64,000 nucleotides of DNA from contig NZ_PYWA01000002.1 in the NCBI RefSeq assembly GCF_003056335.1, positions 124,001 to 188,000 on the forward strand. Reading direction: 5' to 3'. The notes beneath the pieces are model-generated. The model worked only from the letters and a program-made list of their open reading frames with translations, did not search any database and was not told the DNA's origin. Shown here one piece after another: positions 32,596-41,150 of this stretch. Position 1 is the first letter of the stretch. The number at the start of each line of letters is the position of its first letter. This DNA is from Paracoccus indicus. GTDB taxonomy: Bacteria; Pseudomonadota; Alphaproteobacteria; Rhodobacterales; Rhodobacteraceae. Position numbers and translations under genes: made by a program.

Positions 32596-33603
32596 TCAGT
32601 CCATCCGCTTGCCGTTGTCCTTGTCGAACAGGTGCAACGCATCGGGGCGATAGGACAGGTTCATGCTGTCCGACAGCGGCGCGTCCGAGGGCAGGGTGAT
32701 GGTGATGCGCTCGCCCCCCGTCTGCCCGTGCACCAGACGCTGCGCACCCAGCTCCTCGACCGCCAGGACGTTCATGGCGATGGGGCCATCGGGGGTCACG
32801 GTCAGATCCTCGGGGCGGATGCCGATCTGGCCCGCATGGGCGGTGCCCGGCAGATGCGGGACCGCGCTGGCGGAAATCAGGTTCATTGCCGGGCTGCCGA
32901 TGAAGCTGGCGACGAAGGCCGAGGCGGGCTTGCGATAGACATCCAGCGGCGTGCCAATCTGTTCGACCTGCCCGCCGTTCAGCACCACCAGCCGGTCGGC
33001 AAGGGTCATCGCCTCCAGCTGGTCGTGCGTCACGTAAAGCGAGGTGGTGCGCAGGCGCTTCTGAAGCTCCTTGATCTCCAGCCGCATGGCGACGCGCAGC
33101 TTGGCGTCCAGGTTCGACAGCGGTTCGTCGAACAGGAAGGCCGCCGGTTCGCGCACGATGGCACGACCCATGGCGACGCGCTGGCGCTGACCACCCGAAA
33201 GGGCCGCGGGCTTGCGGTCGAGGAACGGCCCGATCTGCAGGATCTCGGATGCCTGGGCCACGCGCTTTTCGATATCGGCCTTGGGGGTCTTCCGGTTCTT
33301 CAGGCCATAGGCAAGGTTCTGGCGCACCGACATATGCGGATAAAGCGCATAGTTCTGGAACACCATCGCGATGTCGCGGTCGGCAGGCTCGATCTTGTTG
33401 ACGACACGGTCCCCGATGCGAACCTCGCCCTCGCTGATGGATTCAAGGCCCGCCACCATCCGCAGCAGGGTGGATTTGCCGCAGCCCGAGGGGCCGACCA
33501 GCACGATGAATTCGCCATCCGCGATGTCGATGTTGACGCCGCCCACGGCGCGGGTGCCGCCGGGATAGACCTTGCCAAGATTGTCCAGGGTGATGGAAGC
33601 CAC
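32596..33603 (-). CDS. ugpC: Glycerol-3-phosphate ABC transporter ATP-binding protein
   Basis: A 335-residue MalK-like ATPase. Walker A is GPSGCGKST (about residue 37), the Q-loop and signature [16 protein letters not shown] (about 134), Walker [15 protein letters not shown], and a C-terminal TOBE regulatory domain from about 235. It energises UgpA/E and, as a MalK homologue, may be shared with other importers. The start is GTG at 33603, one base past the ugpE stop, with GGAGAAATAAC in front; no ATG fits the fold better. Confidence 0.88.
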   Translation of the reverse strand: MASITLDNLGKVYPGGTRAVGGVNIDIADGEFIVLVGPSGCGKSTLLRMVAGLESISEGEVRIGDRVVNKIEPADRDIAMVFQNYALYPHMSVRQNLAYGLKNRKTPKADIEKRVAQASEILQIGPFLDRKPAALSGGQRQRVAMGRAIVREPAAFLFDEPLSNLDAKLRVAMRLEIKELQKRLRTTSLYVTHDQLEAMTLADRLVVLNGGQVEQIGTPLDVYRKPASAFVASFIGSPAMNLISASAVPHLPGTAHAGQIGIRPEDLTVTPDGPIAMNVLAVEELGAQRLVHGQTGGERITITLPSDAPLSDSMNLSYRPDALHLFDKDNGKRMD

Positions 33604-33604
33604 G

Positions 33605-34453
33605 TTATTTCTCCGTCTCGACAAGACCTTTGACGAACAGGCGCTGCATGCCCACGACCACCGCGACGGGCGGCAGCATGGCCAGCATCGCGGTCGCCAT
33701 GACCAGATGCCATTGCGGCAGACCGTCCACGGCATCCGCCATGCGCTTGATCCCCGCAACGATGGTGTAATAATCCGAGCTGGTCGTGATCAGCAGCGGC
33801 CAGAGGTACTGGTTCCAGCCATAGATGAACAGGATCACGAAAAGCGCGGCGATGTTGGTGCGCGACAAGGGCAGCAGGATGTCGCGGAAGAATTTCATGG
33901 GGCCCGCGCCGTCGATGCGGGCGGCCTCGGTCAGCTCGTCCGGGATGGTCAGGAAGACCTGGCGGAACAGGAACGTGGCCGTGGCGGATGCGATCAGCGG
34001 GATCGAGAGGCCAGCATAGCTGTTCAGCAGGCCCAGATCGGCCACCACCTGGAAGGTCGGCACGATGCGCACCTCGACCGGCAGCATCAGCGTGACGAAG
34101 ATGCACCAGAAGGCCAACCCCCGGAACGGAAAGCGGAAATAGACCACCGCGAAGGCCGACAGGATGGAAATGGCGATCTTTCCGATGGCGATGGACAGCG
34201 CCATGATCAGGCTGTTGAACATCATCGTGCCGACGGGCGGCGTGCCGCTGGTAGACACGCCCGCGCCCAGCATCTGGCTGTAGTTTTCGACCAGATGCGG
34301 TCCGGGCCACATCGGGATGGTGCCCGACATGAAGTCGGTCGGGCCGTGGGTCGATGCCACGAAGGCCACCCAGACGGGCAGGGCGACGATGCAGACCCCC
34401 AGGATCAGCGTGGCATGGGCCAGAAGGTTCAGGCCGGGGCGGTTCTCGATCAT
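33605..34453 (-). CDS. ugpE: Glycerol-3-phosphate ABC transporter permease UgpE
   Basis: A 282-residue MalG-type permease with six hydrophobic segments. [29 protein letters not shown] leads in; the EAA-type loop is [22 protein letters not shown] near residue 190; the last helix ends [25 protein letters not shown]. The periplasmic [24 protein letters not shown] is a UgpE feature. It shares one base with ugpA (TGATG) and lies one base from ugpC. Confidence 0.88.
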   Translation of the reverse strand: MIENRPGLNLLAHATLILGVCIVALPVWVAFVASTHGPTDFMSGTIPMWPGPHLVENYSQMLGAGVSTSGTPPVGTMMFNSLIMALSIAIGKIAISILSAFAVVYFRFPFRGLAFWCIFVTLMLPVEVRIVPTFQVVADLGLLNSYAGLSIPLIASATATFLFRQVFLTIPDELTEAARIDGAGPMKFFRDILLPLSRTNIAALFVILFIYGWNQYLWPLLITTSSDYYTIVAGIKRMADAVDGLPQWHLVMATAMLAMLPPVAVVVGMQRLFVKGLVETEK

Positions 34454-35331
34454 CAGTAGGCCACCTTCTTTTCGACGAAGCGGAATTGCACCACGGTCAG
34501 GATCAGCACCAGGATCATCAGCACCACCGATTGCGCGGCCGAGCTGCCGATGTTCTGGCCGATGAAGCCATCGAAATAGACCTTGTAGACCATGATGTTG
34601 GTGGCCTGTGCGGGGCCGCCCTCGGTCGTGGCGTCGATGACGCCGAAGGTGTCGAACATGGCATAGACGATGTTGACGACCAGCAGGAAGAAGGTTGTGG
34701 GCGACAGCAGCGGGAAGGTGATGTCGAAGAAGCGCCGCACCGGACCCGCGCCGTCGATGGCGGCGGCCTCTCGCAGGCTGCCGGGGATGGATTGCAGGCC
34801 CGCCAGGAAGAACAGGAAGTTGTAGCTGATCTGCTTCCACGCGCTGGCAATCACCACCAGCATCATCGCGTCCGTCTTGCTGCTGATGTGGTTCCAGTCA
34901 TAGCCGACCTGCGCCAGCACATAGGGCATGATGCCGATGGTGGGGTTGAAGATGAACCACCACAGGATGCCCGCGACCGCCGGGGCCACGGCATAGGGCC
35001 AGACCAGCAGCGTGGTATAGACGCGGGTCGAACGGATCATCCGGTCGACCGCAATGGCCAAGAGCAGCGCCATCCCCATCGACAGCACCGTCACCGAGAC
35101 GGCGAAGATCGCCGTGACCTTCAGCGAATTGAAATACTCGGGGCTTTGCAGCAGGTAGGCGAAGTTCTCGAGGCCCACGAAGCTGGTGCGGGTGCCGAAG
35201 GCATCCTCGCGCAGGAAGCTTTGGCGGACGGCCTGTGCTGCGGGCCACAGGAAGAAGACGAAGGTGATGATCAGCTGCGGTGCCAGCAGAAGCCATGGCA
35301 GAAGCTGATTGCTGAAGATGGTGCGCTTCAT
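34453..35331 (-). CDS. ugpA: Glycerol-3-phosphate ABC transporter permease UgpA
   Basis: A 292-residue MalF-type permease. It begins [20 protein letters not shown], and the EAA loop is [20 protein letters not shown] near residue 195. About six membrane segments are visible. It is separated from ugpB by a 90-base gap holding a hairpin, which likely lets ugpB be made in excess of the membrane parts. Confidence 0.88.
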   Translation of the reverse strand: MKRTIFSNQLLPWLLLAPQLIITFVFFLWPAAQAVRQSFLREDAFGTRTSFVGLENFAYLLQSPEYFNSLKVTAIFAVSVTVLSMGMALLLAIAVDRMIRSTRVYTTLLVWPYAVAPAVAGILWWFIFNPTIGIMPYVLAQVGYDWNHISSKTDAMMLVVIASAWKQISYNFLFFLAGLQSIPGSLREAAAIDGAGPVRRFFDITFPLLSPTTFFLLVVNIVYAMFDTFGVIDATTEGGPAQATNIMVYKVYFDGFIGQNIGSSAAQSVVLMILVLILTVVQFRFVEKKVAY

Positions 35332-35379
35332 CGGAAACCCGGTTCGGGAAGGGGCATCGCTGCCCGAAAAATGGCGACA

Positions 35380-35402
35380 GGGCCGCGCGGATCGCGCGGC
35401 CC
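35380..35402 (-). terminator. Intra-operon hairpin between ugpB and ugpA
   Basis: Nine-base arms GGGCCGCGC and GCGCGGCCC, loop of five. On the minus strand a CATTTTTCG follows 10 bases later, so it may be a leaky terminator or 3' stabiliser of ugpB mRNA. Such hairpins are common after solute-binding-protein genes. Confidence 0.5.
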
Positions 35403-35421
35403 CTTTCGATGTTCGACCGTT

Positions 35422-36735
35422 TTACTGGTTCTGGTTCTGGAACTCTTCCAGCAGGGCGTCGCCCCGCTCGACCACGCTGTCCAGCGCGCCTTGCGCGTCC
35501 TTGTCACCCGACAGAAGCTGCTCGAACTCCTCGTCGATGATGCCGCGGATCTGGACGTAGTTTCCGAAACGCAGACCCTTCGAGTTCTCGGTCGGCTCGT
35601 TCAGCGTGATCTGCTTGATGCCGGTATCGGCACCGGGGTTCTCGGCATAGAAGTCCTGCATCTGTTCGCCCGCCGCCGAGGTGATCGGCAGATACCCCGA
35701 GAAGGAGGCCCAGTCAGCCTGAACCTCGGGCGAGGAGAGATAGCTGAAGAAGGCAGCGGCGGCCTCGTATTCCTCGTCGGACTTGCCCGACAGGACCCAA
35801 AGCGTCGCGCCCCCGATGATCGAGTTCTGCGGCGCGCCCTCGACATCGTCGTAATAGGGCAGCATGCCGAAGCCCAGTTCGAAGTCGGTGGCATTGGCGA
35901 TCACGCCCGCGCGGCTGGCCGAGCTGTTCATGATCATCGCGCAATCCTGCGAATAGAACATCGGCGCGGCGTTGTCGCCGCCGACCGGGCCGCCGTATTT
36001 GAACAGGCCCTCGTCGGCCCATGTCTTCAGGTTGCCCCAATGCTTGACCTGCACCGGGCCGTTGACCGACAGGCGGGCGTCAAGACCGCCGAAGCCGTTT
36101 TCCATCGTGCCGATGGGCTGGTTGTGCCAGGCGCTGAAGTTCTCGGTCTGGATCCAGCTGATCCAGCCGGTGGTGAAACCGCAGGATGCCGCGCCGGATT
36201 CCATGATCTTCTTCGAGAATTCCTCGACCTCGGCCCAGGTCTTGGGGGGCGTTTCGGGGTCCAGGCCCGCCTTTTCGAAGACGGTCTTGTTGTAATAGAG
36301 GATCGGGGTCGAGCTGTTGAAGGGCATCGACAGCATGTTGCCTTCGCTGTCGGTGTAATAGCCCACGACCGAGGGCAGGAAGGCGGAAGGATCGAAGCCT
36401 TCGCCATGTTCCTCCATCAGCTGGTGGACGGGAACGACGGCGCCCTGGGCGGCCATCATGGTGCCGGTGCCGACCTCGAAGACCTGCACGATCGTGGGCT
36501 GCTGCTTGGCGCGGAAGGCGGCAATCGCGGCGGTCATGGTCTCGGGGTAGGTGCCCTTGTAGGAGGGAACGACCTTGTAATCTTCCTGGCTGTCGTTGAA
36601 GCCCTGAACGATTTCTTCCAGCTTGGTGCCCAGTTCGCCGCCCATGGCGTGCCACCAGTCGATGGTCGTCTCGGCGTTGGCGGCCCCAAGCGACGCAATC
36701 AGCGCCACCGCGGATGCGGTGCTGTAACGGATCAT
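35422..36735 (-). CDS. ugpB: sn-Glycerol-3-phosphate periplasmic binding protein
   Basis: A 437-residue periplasmic protein. The Sec signal MIRYSTASAVALIASLGAANAE is clear, followed by TTIDWWHAMGGELGTKLEEIVQGFN, the UgpB signature start. Further family motifs are VPSYKGTYPETM, VQVFEVGTGTMM and the Trp-rich GFTTGWISWIQTENFSAWHNQPIG ligand region. It binds glycerol-3-phosphate or its diesters outside the inner membrane. First gene of ugpBAEC. The upstream gap carries nested palindromes. Confidence 0.92.
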   Translation of the reverse strand: MIRYSTASAVALIASLGAANAETTIDWWHAMGGELGTKLEEIVQGFNDSQEDYKVVPSYKGTYPETMTAAIAAFRAKQQPTIVQVFEVGTGTMMAAQGAVVPVHQLMEEHGEGFDPSAFLPSVVGYYTDSEGNMLSMPFNSSTPILYYNKTVFEKAGLDPETPPKTWAEVEEFSKKIMESGAASCGFTTGWISWIQTENFSAWHNQPIGTMENGFGGLDARLSVNGPVQVKHWGNLKTWADEGLFKYGGPVGGDNAAPMFYSQDCAMIMNSSASRAGVIANATDFELGFGMLPYYDDVEGAPQNSIIGGATLWVLSGKSDEEYEAAAAFFSYLSSPEVQADWASFSGYLPITSAAGEQMQDFYAENPGADTGIKQITLNEPTENSKGLRFGNYVQIRGIIDEEFEQLLSGDKDAQGALDSVVERGDALLEEFQNQNQ

Positions 36736-36816
36736 GGTATTCCCCCCATTGGAGTTGCGATGTGATCACCGCCTAACTCCTCCGGACGACAATCACGCAA
36801 CATTGATGTAAAGGGA

Positions 36817-36858
36817 ATGTGACAGTCTTTGACTGAACGGTCAATCGTGCTGTCACAT
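36817..36858 (-). promoter_or_regulatory. Nested inverted repeats upstream of ugpB
   Basis: Nine-base perfect arms ATGTGACAG (36817-36825) and CTGTCACAT (36850-36858) flank an inner dyad TTGAC...GTCAA. On the minus strand the right arm reads CTGTCACATTC-CCTTTACATCA, in which the first unit resembles the PhoB half-site CTGTCAC and the second is degenerate. E. coli and Sinorhizobium ugp operons are PhoB-controlled; PhoB use here is an inference. Confidence 0.45.
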
Positions 36859-36874
36859 AGCGGCGCTTATCGGT

Positions 36875-37858
36875 TCAAGCCTTTGTAAACCGGGCAATAA
36901 GCGGTGCGATGGTGGTCTCGATGAGGGGGTTCAGGACCTTGGTCACGACGGGCAGCAAAGCCAACCCCAGGATCAGCCCGACGATGCCGTCGAAGAATGC
37001 CGTGGTCACCCATTCGGCAATTCCTGCGATTGCCGGAACAGCTTCGGCTGCGGCGATGGCCAGATGATGGATCGTTTCATAGGGCATGTGCCAGCCCAAT
37101 TCATGCAGGCCGTGGACGATGATCTGTCCACCGACCCAGATCATGGCGGCGGTTCCCACGATGGTCAGCAGGGTCATCAGCTTGGGCATGATATAGACGA
37201 TGCCACGCCCGATCGCTGCCAGTGCCCCGGTCCTGCCCTTGGCCAGATGCAGCCCAAAATCATCGGCCTTCACGATCAGCGCGACCGAGCCATAGACCGC
37301 CACCGTCACGCCGACCGCCACCACGGCCAGGATCAGTGCCTTGGTCAACAGCGCATCCGAGGCGGGAATGGTCGACAGCGCGATGGTCATGATCTCGGCC
37401 GAGAGGATGAAGTCGGTCTTGATCGCGCCTGCCACGCGCTTTTCCTCAAGCGCGGCACCGGGCGTATCGGTGTGCGTGTGCTTTTCGCTGTCGTGTGTGT
37501 CGGAATGGTGAAACAGCGAGGCGACCTTATGGGCGCCCTCGTAGCACAGGTAAGCCCCGCCCAGCATCAGCAGGGGCGTGATCAGCCAAGGCGCGAAGAC
37601 CGTAAGCAGCAAGGCGATGGGCAGCAGGATGACCAGCTTGTTGAACAGCGATCCCCGCGTGATCTTCCAGACGATGGGCAATTCGCGGCTGGCGTCGAAG
37701 CCGTGCAGGTATTTCGGCGTGACGGCAGCGTCGTCGATCAGCGCGCCGGCCGCCTTGGCCCCGGCCTTGGCAGCCTGCCCCGCGACATCGTCGACGGACG
37801 CCGCCGCGACCTTGGAAATGGCTGCAACGTCGTCAAGAAGTGCGATCAGGCCGCTCAT
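36875..37858 (-). CDS. DUF808-family inner-membrane protein (YedI-like)
   Basis: A 327-residue polytopic protein. It begins MSGLIALLDDVAAISKVAAASVDDVAGQAAK, the DUF808 N-terminal consensus, and contains about eight hydrophobic segments, with a soluble His-rich loop HHSDTHDSEKHTHTDTPG near residues 130-147 that could bind metal. The family has no assigned function. The start was set at the conserved MSGL; an upstream in-frame extension is not conserved. Confidence 0.85.
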   Translation of the reverse strand: MSGLIALLDDVAAISKVAAASVDDVAGQAAKAGAKAAGALIDDAAVTPKYLHGFDASRELPIVWKITRGSLFNKLVILLPIALLLTVFAPWLITPLLMLGGAYLCYEGAHKVASLFHHSDTHDSEKHTHTDTPGAALEEKRVAGAIKTDFILSAEIMTIALSTIPASDALLTKALILAVVAVGVTVAVYGSVALIVKADDFGLHLAKGRTGALAAIGRGIVYIMPKLMTLLTIVGTAAMIWVGGQIIVHGLHELGWHMPYETIHHLAIAAAEAVPAIAGIAEWVTTAFFDGIVGLILGLALLPVVTKVLNPLIETTIAPLIARFTKA

Positions 37859-37954
37859 ATGTGCTATCCCCTCAGGATGTGTCGTCTGTGGCACTTTGGG
37901 CGATGCCGTCTGGAAAATGCAACGCCGCCAACATGGTTCCGGTTCACCGGACAA

Positions 37955-37990
37955 GAAAATGGCCCGCGCATGAGGGGGGATGCGCGGGCC
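37955..37990 (-). terminator. Intrinsic terminator downstream of the fasciclin gene
   Basis: An 11-base stem, GGCCCGCGCAT and ATGCGCGGGCC (37961-37971 with 37980-37990), loop of eight, followed on the minus strand by ATTTTCTTGT. It lies 50 bases after the fasciclin stop, so it probably ends the fasciclin transcript before the DUF808 gene. Confidence 0.75.
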
Positions 37991-38038
37991 TGGGGCCGTC
38001 CGATCGGGGGAACAGAGGGCCCCGATGCCGCCGGAAGA

Positions 38039-38605
38039 TCACATAGCGGGCAGCATCACCGTGTCGATGACGTGAATGACGCCGTTCGACTGGTCGACAT
38101 CGGGAATGTTCACGGTGGCGACGTTCCCGTTTTCATCGGTCAGTTGCAGGGCGTTATTGTCGGGGTTGATCGAGGCGCTCAGCGTGCAACCGCCCAGGGT
38201 CGGGACGTCATGCGCACCGCCGTCGTCCATGATCATCTTTCCGATGGCGGGCGACATGGCATCGGCCGCAACGACGTGGCAGGTCAGGATCTTGACCAGT
38301 TTGTCCTTGTTTTCGGGCTTCAGCAGATCGTCCACGGTGCCTGCCGGCAGTTTCTCGAAGGCGGAGTTGGTGGGTGCGAAGACGGTGAAGGGACCTTCGC
38401 CCGACAGCGTCTCGGCCAGACCGGCTGCCTGGACGGCGGCAACGAGGGTGGTGTGATCGGCCGAATTCGCCGCGTTCTCGACGATGTTCTTGCTGGGGAA
38501 CATCTCGGCCCCGCCGACCATCGTGTTTTGTGCCAGCGCGGGCGCGCTGAATGCGACGGTGGCTGCAAGAATCGAAGCGCCGACTTTGGTGAAATTGCTG
38601 AACAT
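38039..38605 (-). CDS. Secreted fasciclin-domain protein
   Basis: A 188-residue protein. The Sec signal MFSNFTKVGASILAATVAFSAPALAQ is followed by one FAS1 domain, recognised by NIVENAANSADHTTLVAAVQAAGL, FTVFAPTNSAFEKLPAG, LVKILTCHVV and VIDTVMLP. A Cys pair (LTCHVV and GGCTLS) may form a disulfide. FAS1 proteins mediate adhesion or matrix binding. GGAGGAAGATC is a strong RBS. A sigma/anti-sigma pair is encoded on the same strand upstream, separated by 103 bases. In M. tuberculosis the FAS1 proteins MPT70/MPT83 are controlled by SigK/RskA, so a similar control is plausible here. Confidence 0.88.
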   Translation of the reverse strand: MFSNFTKVGASILAATVAFSAPALAQNTMVGGAEMFPSKNIVENAANSADHTTLVAAVQAAGLAETLSGEGPFTVFAPTNSAFEKLPAGTVDDLLKPENKDKLVKILTCHVVAADAMSPAIGKMIMDDGGAHDVPTLGGCTLSASINPDNNALQLTDENGNVATVNIPDVDQSNGVIHVIDTVMLPAM

Positions 38606-38708
38606 GATCTTCCTCCGGGTTGTCGTGCCGGACGCAGTCTTGCGCCCTGTGCCTACAATCACGCAGAGGTGGGCAAGTAAGTTGCACCTTCCCGCCATGT
38701 TTTTTCGT

Positions 38709-39413
38709 TCACGAACGCGTGAGGTCGGAAATGGCCACCACCGGCCCCGTCGCCTGCCCGGTCGGCGATCCGCCAAGCGGTTCATCCGACAGCGCAATCT
38801 TGACGTCCTCGGCCGGATCCAGCCCATCGGGCAGGGTCATGCGCAGATTGCCGTCGCGCGGCACGAGGCCGATGGAAATCGGCGCCGAGCCGTCGGGCTT
38901 GATCCACCAGATCTCCAGATCGCGGTCGTCGGGGGGCGTGCCACCCTCCATCGCGATCTCCATCTCGCGGCCATCGACGCGGGCGGCGACGCGCATCTCG
39001 CTGTCCTGCACCTGCAGTTCCGCCTGGAAGCCGGGCTGGGGTGCGGGGTCCTGGCCGGGCAGGATGAACAGCACCGCCAGCGCGGCGGCACCCAGCAAGC
39101 CGCCAAACGCGCCCATGGGCCCGCGCCACCATGCGCGGCGCTCGGTCGGGTCGTTGGCCAGGGGCGGGCTGGCATGTCCCAGCCTTTCGCGGACCGCGTG
39201 GCGGGCGCGCGCGGGGGCCATCACCGGGGTCAGGTTCTCGGCCATGCCGGCCAGACGTTCATGCCAGTCGCGCACCGCGCGGGCGAAATCCGCATCCTCT
39301 GCCATGCGGGTGGTGGCCGCCGTCAGGTCGTCACCCTCCAGCAGGCCAAGCGCCATCTCGGCCGCCAGCGCCTCGTCTTCTTCCTGCGGGGTCAGGGGGG
39401 CGTCTTCGGTCAT
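38709..39413 (-). CDS. RskA-like anti-sigma factor
   Basis: A 234-residue single-pass membrane protein. The N-terminal cytoplasmic part (about 1-95) is acidic and helical (ALAAEMALGLLEGDDLTAA), with one transmembrane helix in GGLLGAAALAVLFILP (about residues 103-118), then a periplasmic RskA-type C-terminal domain with LEIWWIKPDGSAPISIGLVP and MTLPDGLDPAEDV. No zinc-binding HxxxCxxC (ZAS) motif. It overlaps the sigma factor by four bases (ATGA). It probably sequesters the sigma factor until regulated proteolysis. Confidence 0.82.
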   Translation of the reverse strand: MTEDAPLTPQEEDEALAAEMALGLLEGDDLTAATTRMAEDADFARAVRDWHERLAGMAENLTPVMAPARARHAVRERLGHASPPLANDPTERRAWWRGPMGAFGGLLGAAALAVLFILPGQDPAPQPGFQAELQVQDSEMRVAARVDGREMEIAMEGGTPPDDRDLEIWWIKPDGSAPISIGLVPRDGNLRMTLPDGLDPAEDVKIALSDEPLGGSPTGQATGPVVAISDLTRS

Positions 39414-39964
39414 TGGCTAACACAGTCTTTCAGGCGCAGCAGGCTGCGGCGCAACCAGCTTCGCACGGTATTGATGGGCATCCCCTCGCGCTGGGCGAGA
39501 TCGGCATAGGTCACGCCTTCCAGATAGACGGCACGCACGGCACCGGCCTGCGCATCGGCCAGCCGCGCCAGGCATTCGTCCAGCATCCGCCGTTCCTGCG
39601 CCATGATTGTGGCCGATTCGGGGCTGGGCGCGTCGCAGGGCAGGGCAGCAGCCGCATCCTCGGGGGCGGTGCTGGGGCGCGACTTGCGGGCGCGTAGCTT
39701 GTCGATGGACCGGTTGCGGGCGATGGTGATCAGCCAGGTCATCGGCGACAAGCCGTTCGAGGCATAGCGCGAGGCGCTTTGCCAAACGCGGATATAGACC
39801 TCCTGCAAGGTCTCCTCGGCCTCGGGGCGGTCGCGCAGCACCGAAAGGCAGACCGCGTGCAGCTTGGCCGAGGTCGCGTCGTAAAGCGCGTCGAAGGCAT
39901 CCCGGTCGCCAAGCGAGATGCGCGAGATGAGGCGTTCAAGCTCTGTCCTGCGTGCGTCGGTCAA
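39410..39964 (-). CDS. ECF RNA polymerase sigma factor (SigK/RpoE-like)
   Basis: A 184-residue ECF sigma factor. Region 2 is in [20 protein letters not shown] and [17 protein letters not shown] (about residues 18-70), with [20 protein letters not shown] completing it; region 4 is [32 protein letters not shown] near 147-178. The start codon is TTG at 39964, with no nearby in-frame ATG or GTG. It is coupled to its RskA-like anti-sigma and precedes the fasciclin gene. The ECF group cannot be fixed by eye; ECF19/SigK-like is suggested by the fasciclin partner. Confidence 0.85.
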   Translation of the reverse strand: MTDARRTELERLISRISLGDRDAFDALYDATSAKLHAVCLSVLRDRPEAEETLQEVYIRVWQSASRYASNGLSPMTWLITIARNRSIDKLRARKSRPSTAPEDAAAALPCDAPSPESATIMAQERRMLDECLARLADAQAGAVRAVYLEGVTYADLAQREGMPINTVRSWLRRSLLRLKDCVSQ

Positions 39965-40107
39965 GGGCGCCTGTCCTGCTGTGGGGATTGCAAAGGATTT
40001 CAGGGGTCACCTTAGGGTTGCTGCGGCAAGGCGTCAACGCGGCCCCGCTTGCACGTCCGGCACGAATGCGCGATCAATGCGCGGACGCGATGAGAGAGGC
40101 CGGACGA

Positions 40108-41079
40108 ATGCTGGACATGAACGCCAAACCCACCGAAGAGATCGACCTGCGCGAGGTGTTCGGTCTGGACAGCGACATGAAGGTGAAAGGCTTTGCCGAA
40201 CGCACCGACCGTGTCCCCGAGATCGACAGCACCTACAAGTTCGATCCCGACACCACGATGGCGATCCTTGCGGGCTTTGCCTATAACCGCCGGGTGATGG
40301 TGCAGGGCTATCACGGGACGGGGAAATCGACCCATATCGAACAGATCGCCGCGCGGCTGAACTGGCCCTGCGTGCGGGTGAATCTGGACAGCCATGTCAG
40401 CCGGATCGACCTGATCGGCAAGGACGCCATCAAGCTGGTCGACGGCAAGCAGGTCACGGTCTTCCACGAAGGCATCCTGCCCTGGGCGCTGCGCAACCCG
40501 ACCGCCATCGTCTTCGACGAATACGATGCGGGCCGCGCCGACGTGATGTTCGTCATCCAGCGCGTGCTGGAGGCCGACGGCAAGCTGACCCTGCTGGACC
40601 AGAACGAAGTGATCACGCCGAACCCCTATTTCCGCCTGTTCGCGACCGCGAACACCGTGGGTCTGGGCGATACGACGGGCCTCTATCACGGCACGCAGCA
40701 GATCAACCAGGGCCAGATGGACCGCTGGTCGCTGGTCGCGACGCTGAACTATCTGTCCCATGACGCCGAGGCCGCGATCATCCTGGCCAAGAACCCGAAC
40801 TACAACAACGAGAAGGGCCGCAAGGTCATCAGCCAGATGGTGACGCTGGCAGATCTGACCCGCACGGCCTTCATGCAGGGCGATCTGTCCACCGTCATGT
40901 CGCCGCGCACGGTACTGTCCTGGGCGCAGAACGCGCGCATCTTCGACAATGTCGGCTATGCCTTCCGCCTGACCTTCCTGAACAAATGCGACGAGCTGGA
41001 GCGCCAGACCGTGGCCGAGTTCTATCAGCGGCTGTTCGACGAGGAACTGCCCGAAAGCGCGGCCAGCATCGCCGTGTGA
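40108..41079 (+). CDS. cobS: Aerobic cobaltochelatase subunit CobS
   Basis: A 323-residue AAA+ ATPase. Walker A is [21 protein letters not shown] (about residues 70-90), Walker [17 protein letters not shown] near 137, and sensor-1 [11 protein letters not shown] near 178. This is the CobS pattern of the CobNST chelatase that inserts Co2+ into hydrogenobyrinic acid diamide. ATG at 40108 or the in-frame ATG at 40117 fit; the former has GAGAGG upstream. CobT follows after 71 bases. CobN is not in the window. Confidence 0.92.
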   Translation: MLDMNAKPTEEIDLREVFGLDSDMKVKGFAERTDRVPEIDSTYKFDPDTTMAILAGFAYNRRVMVQGYHGTGKSTHIEQIAARLNWPCVRVNLDSHVSRIDLIGKDAIKLVDGKQVTVFHEGILPWALRNPTAIVFDEYDAGRADVMFVIQRVLEADGKLTLLDQNEVITPNPYFRLFATANTVGLGDTTGLYHGTQQINQGQMDRWSLVATLNYLSHDAEAAIILAKNPNYNNEKGRKVISQMVTLADLTRTAFMQGDLSTVMSPRTVLSWAQNARIFDNVGYAFRLTFLNKCDELERQTVAEFYQRLFDEELPESAASIAV

Positions 41080-41150
41080 CCAGCCTTGGCGGGCGGGCAT
41101 GACGCCCGCCCCAACCATCCGACAGCCGCCGCGTGGGGAGAAGACGTGAC

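Noticed and set aside
34354..36765. An 803-codon plus-strand frame opposite ugpA and ugpB
   Set aside because: Shadow of ugpBA; the minus-strand genes have unmistakable family motifs.
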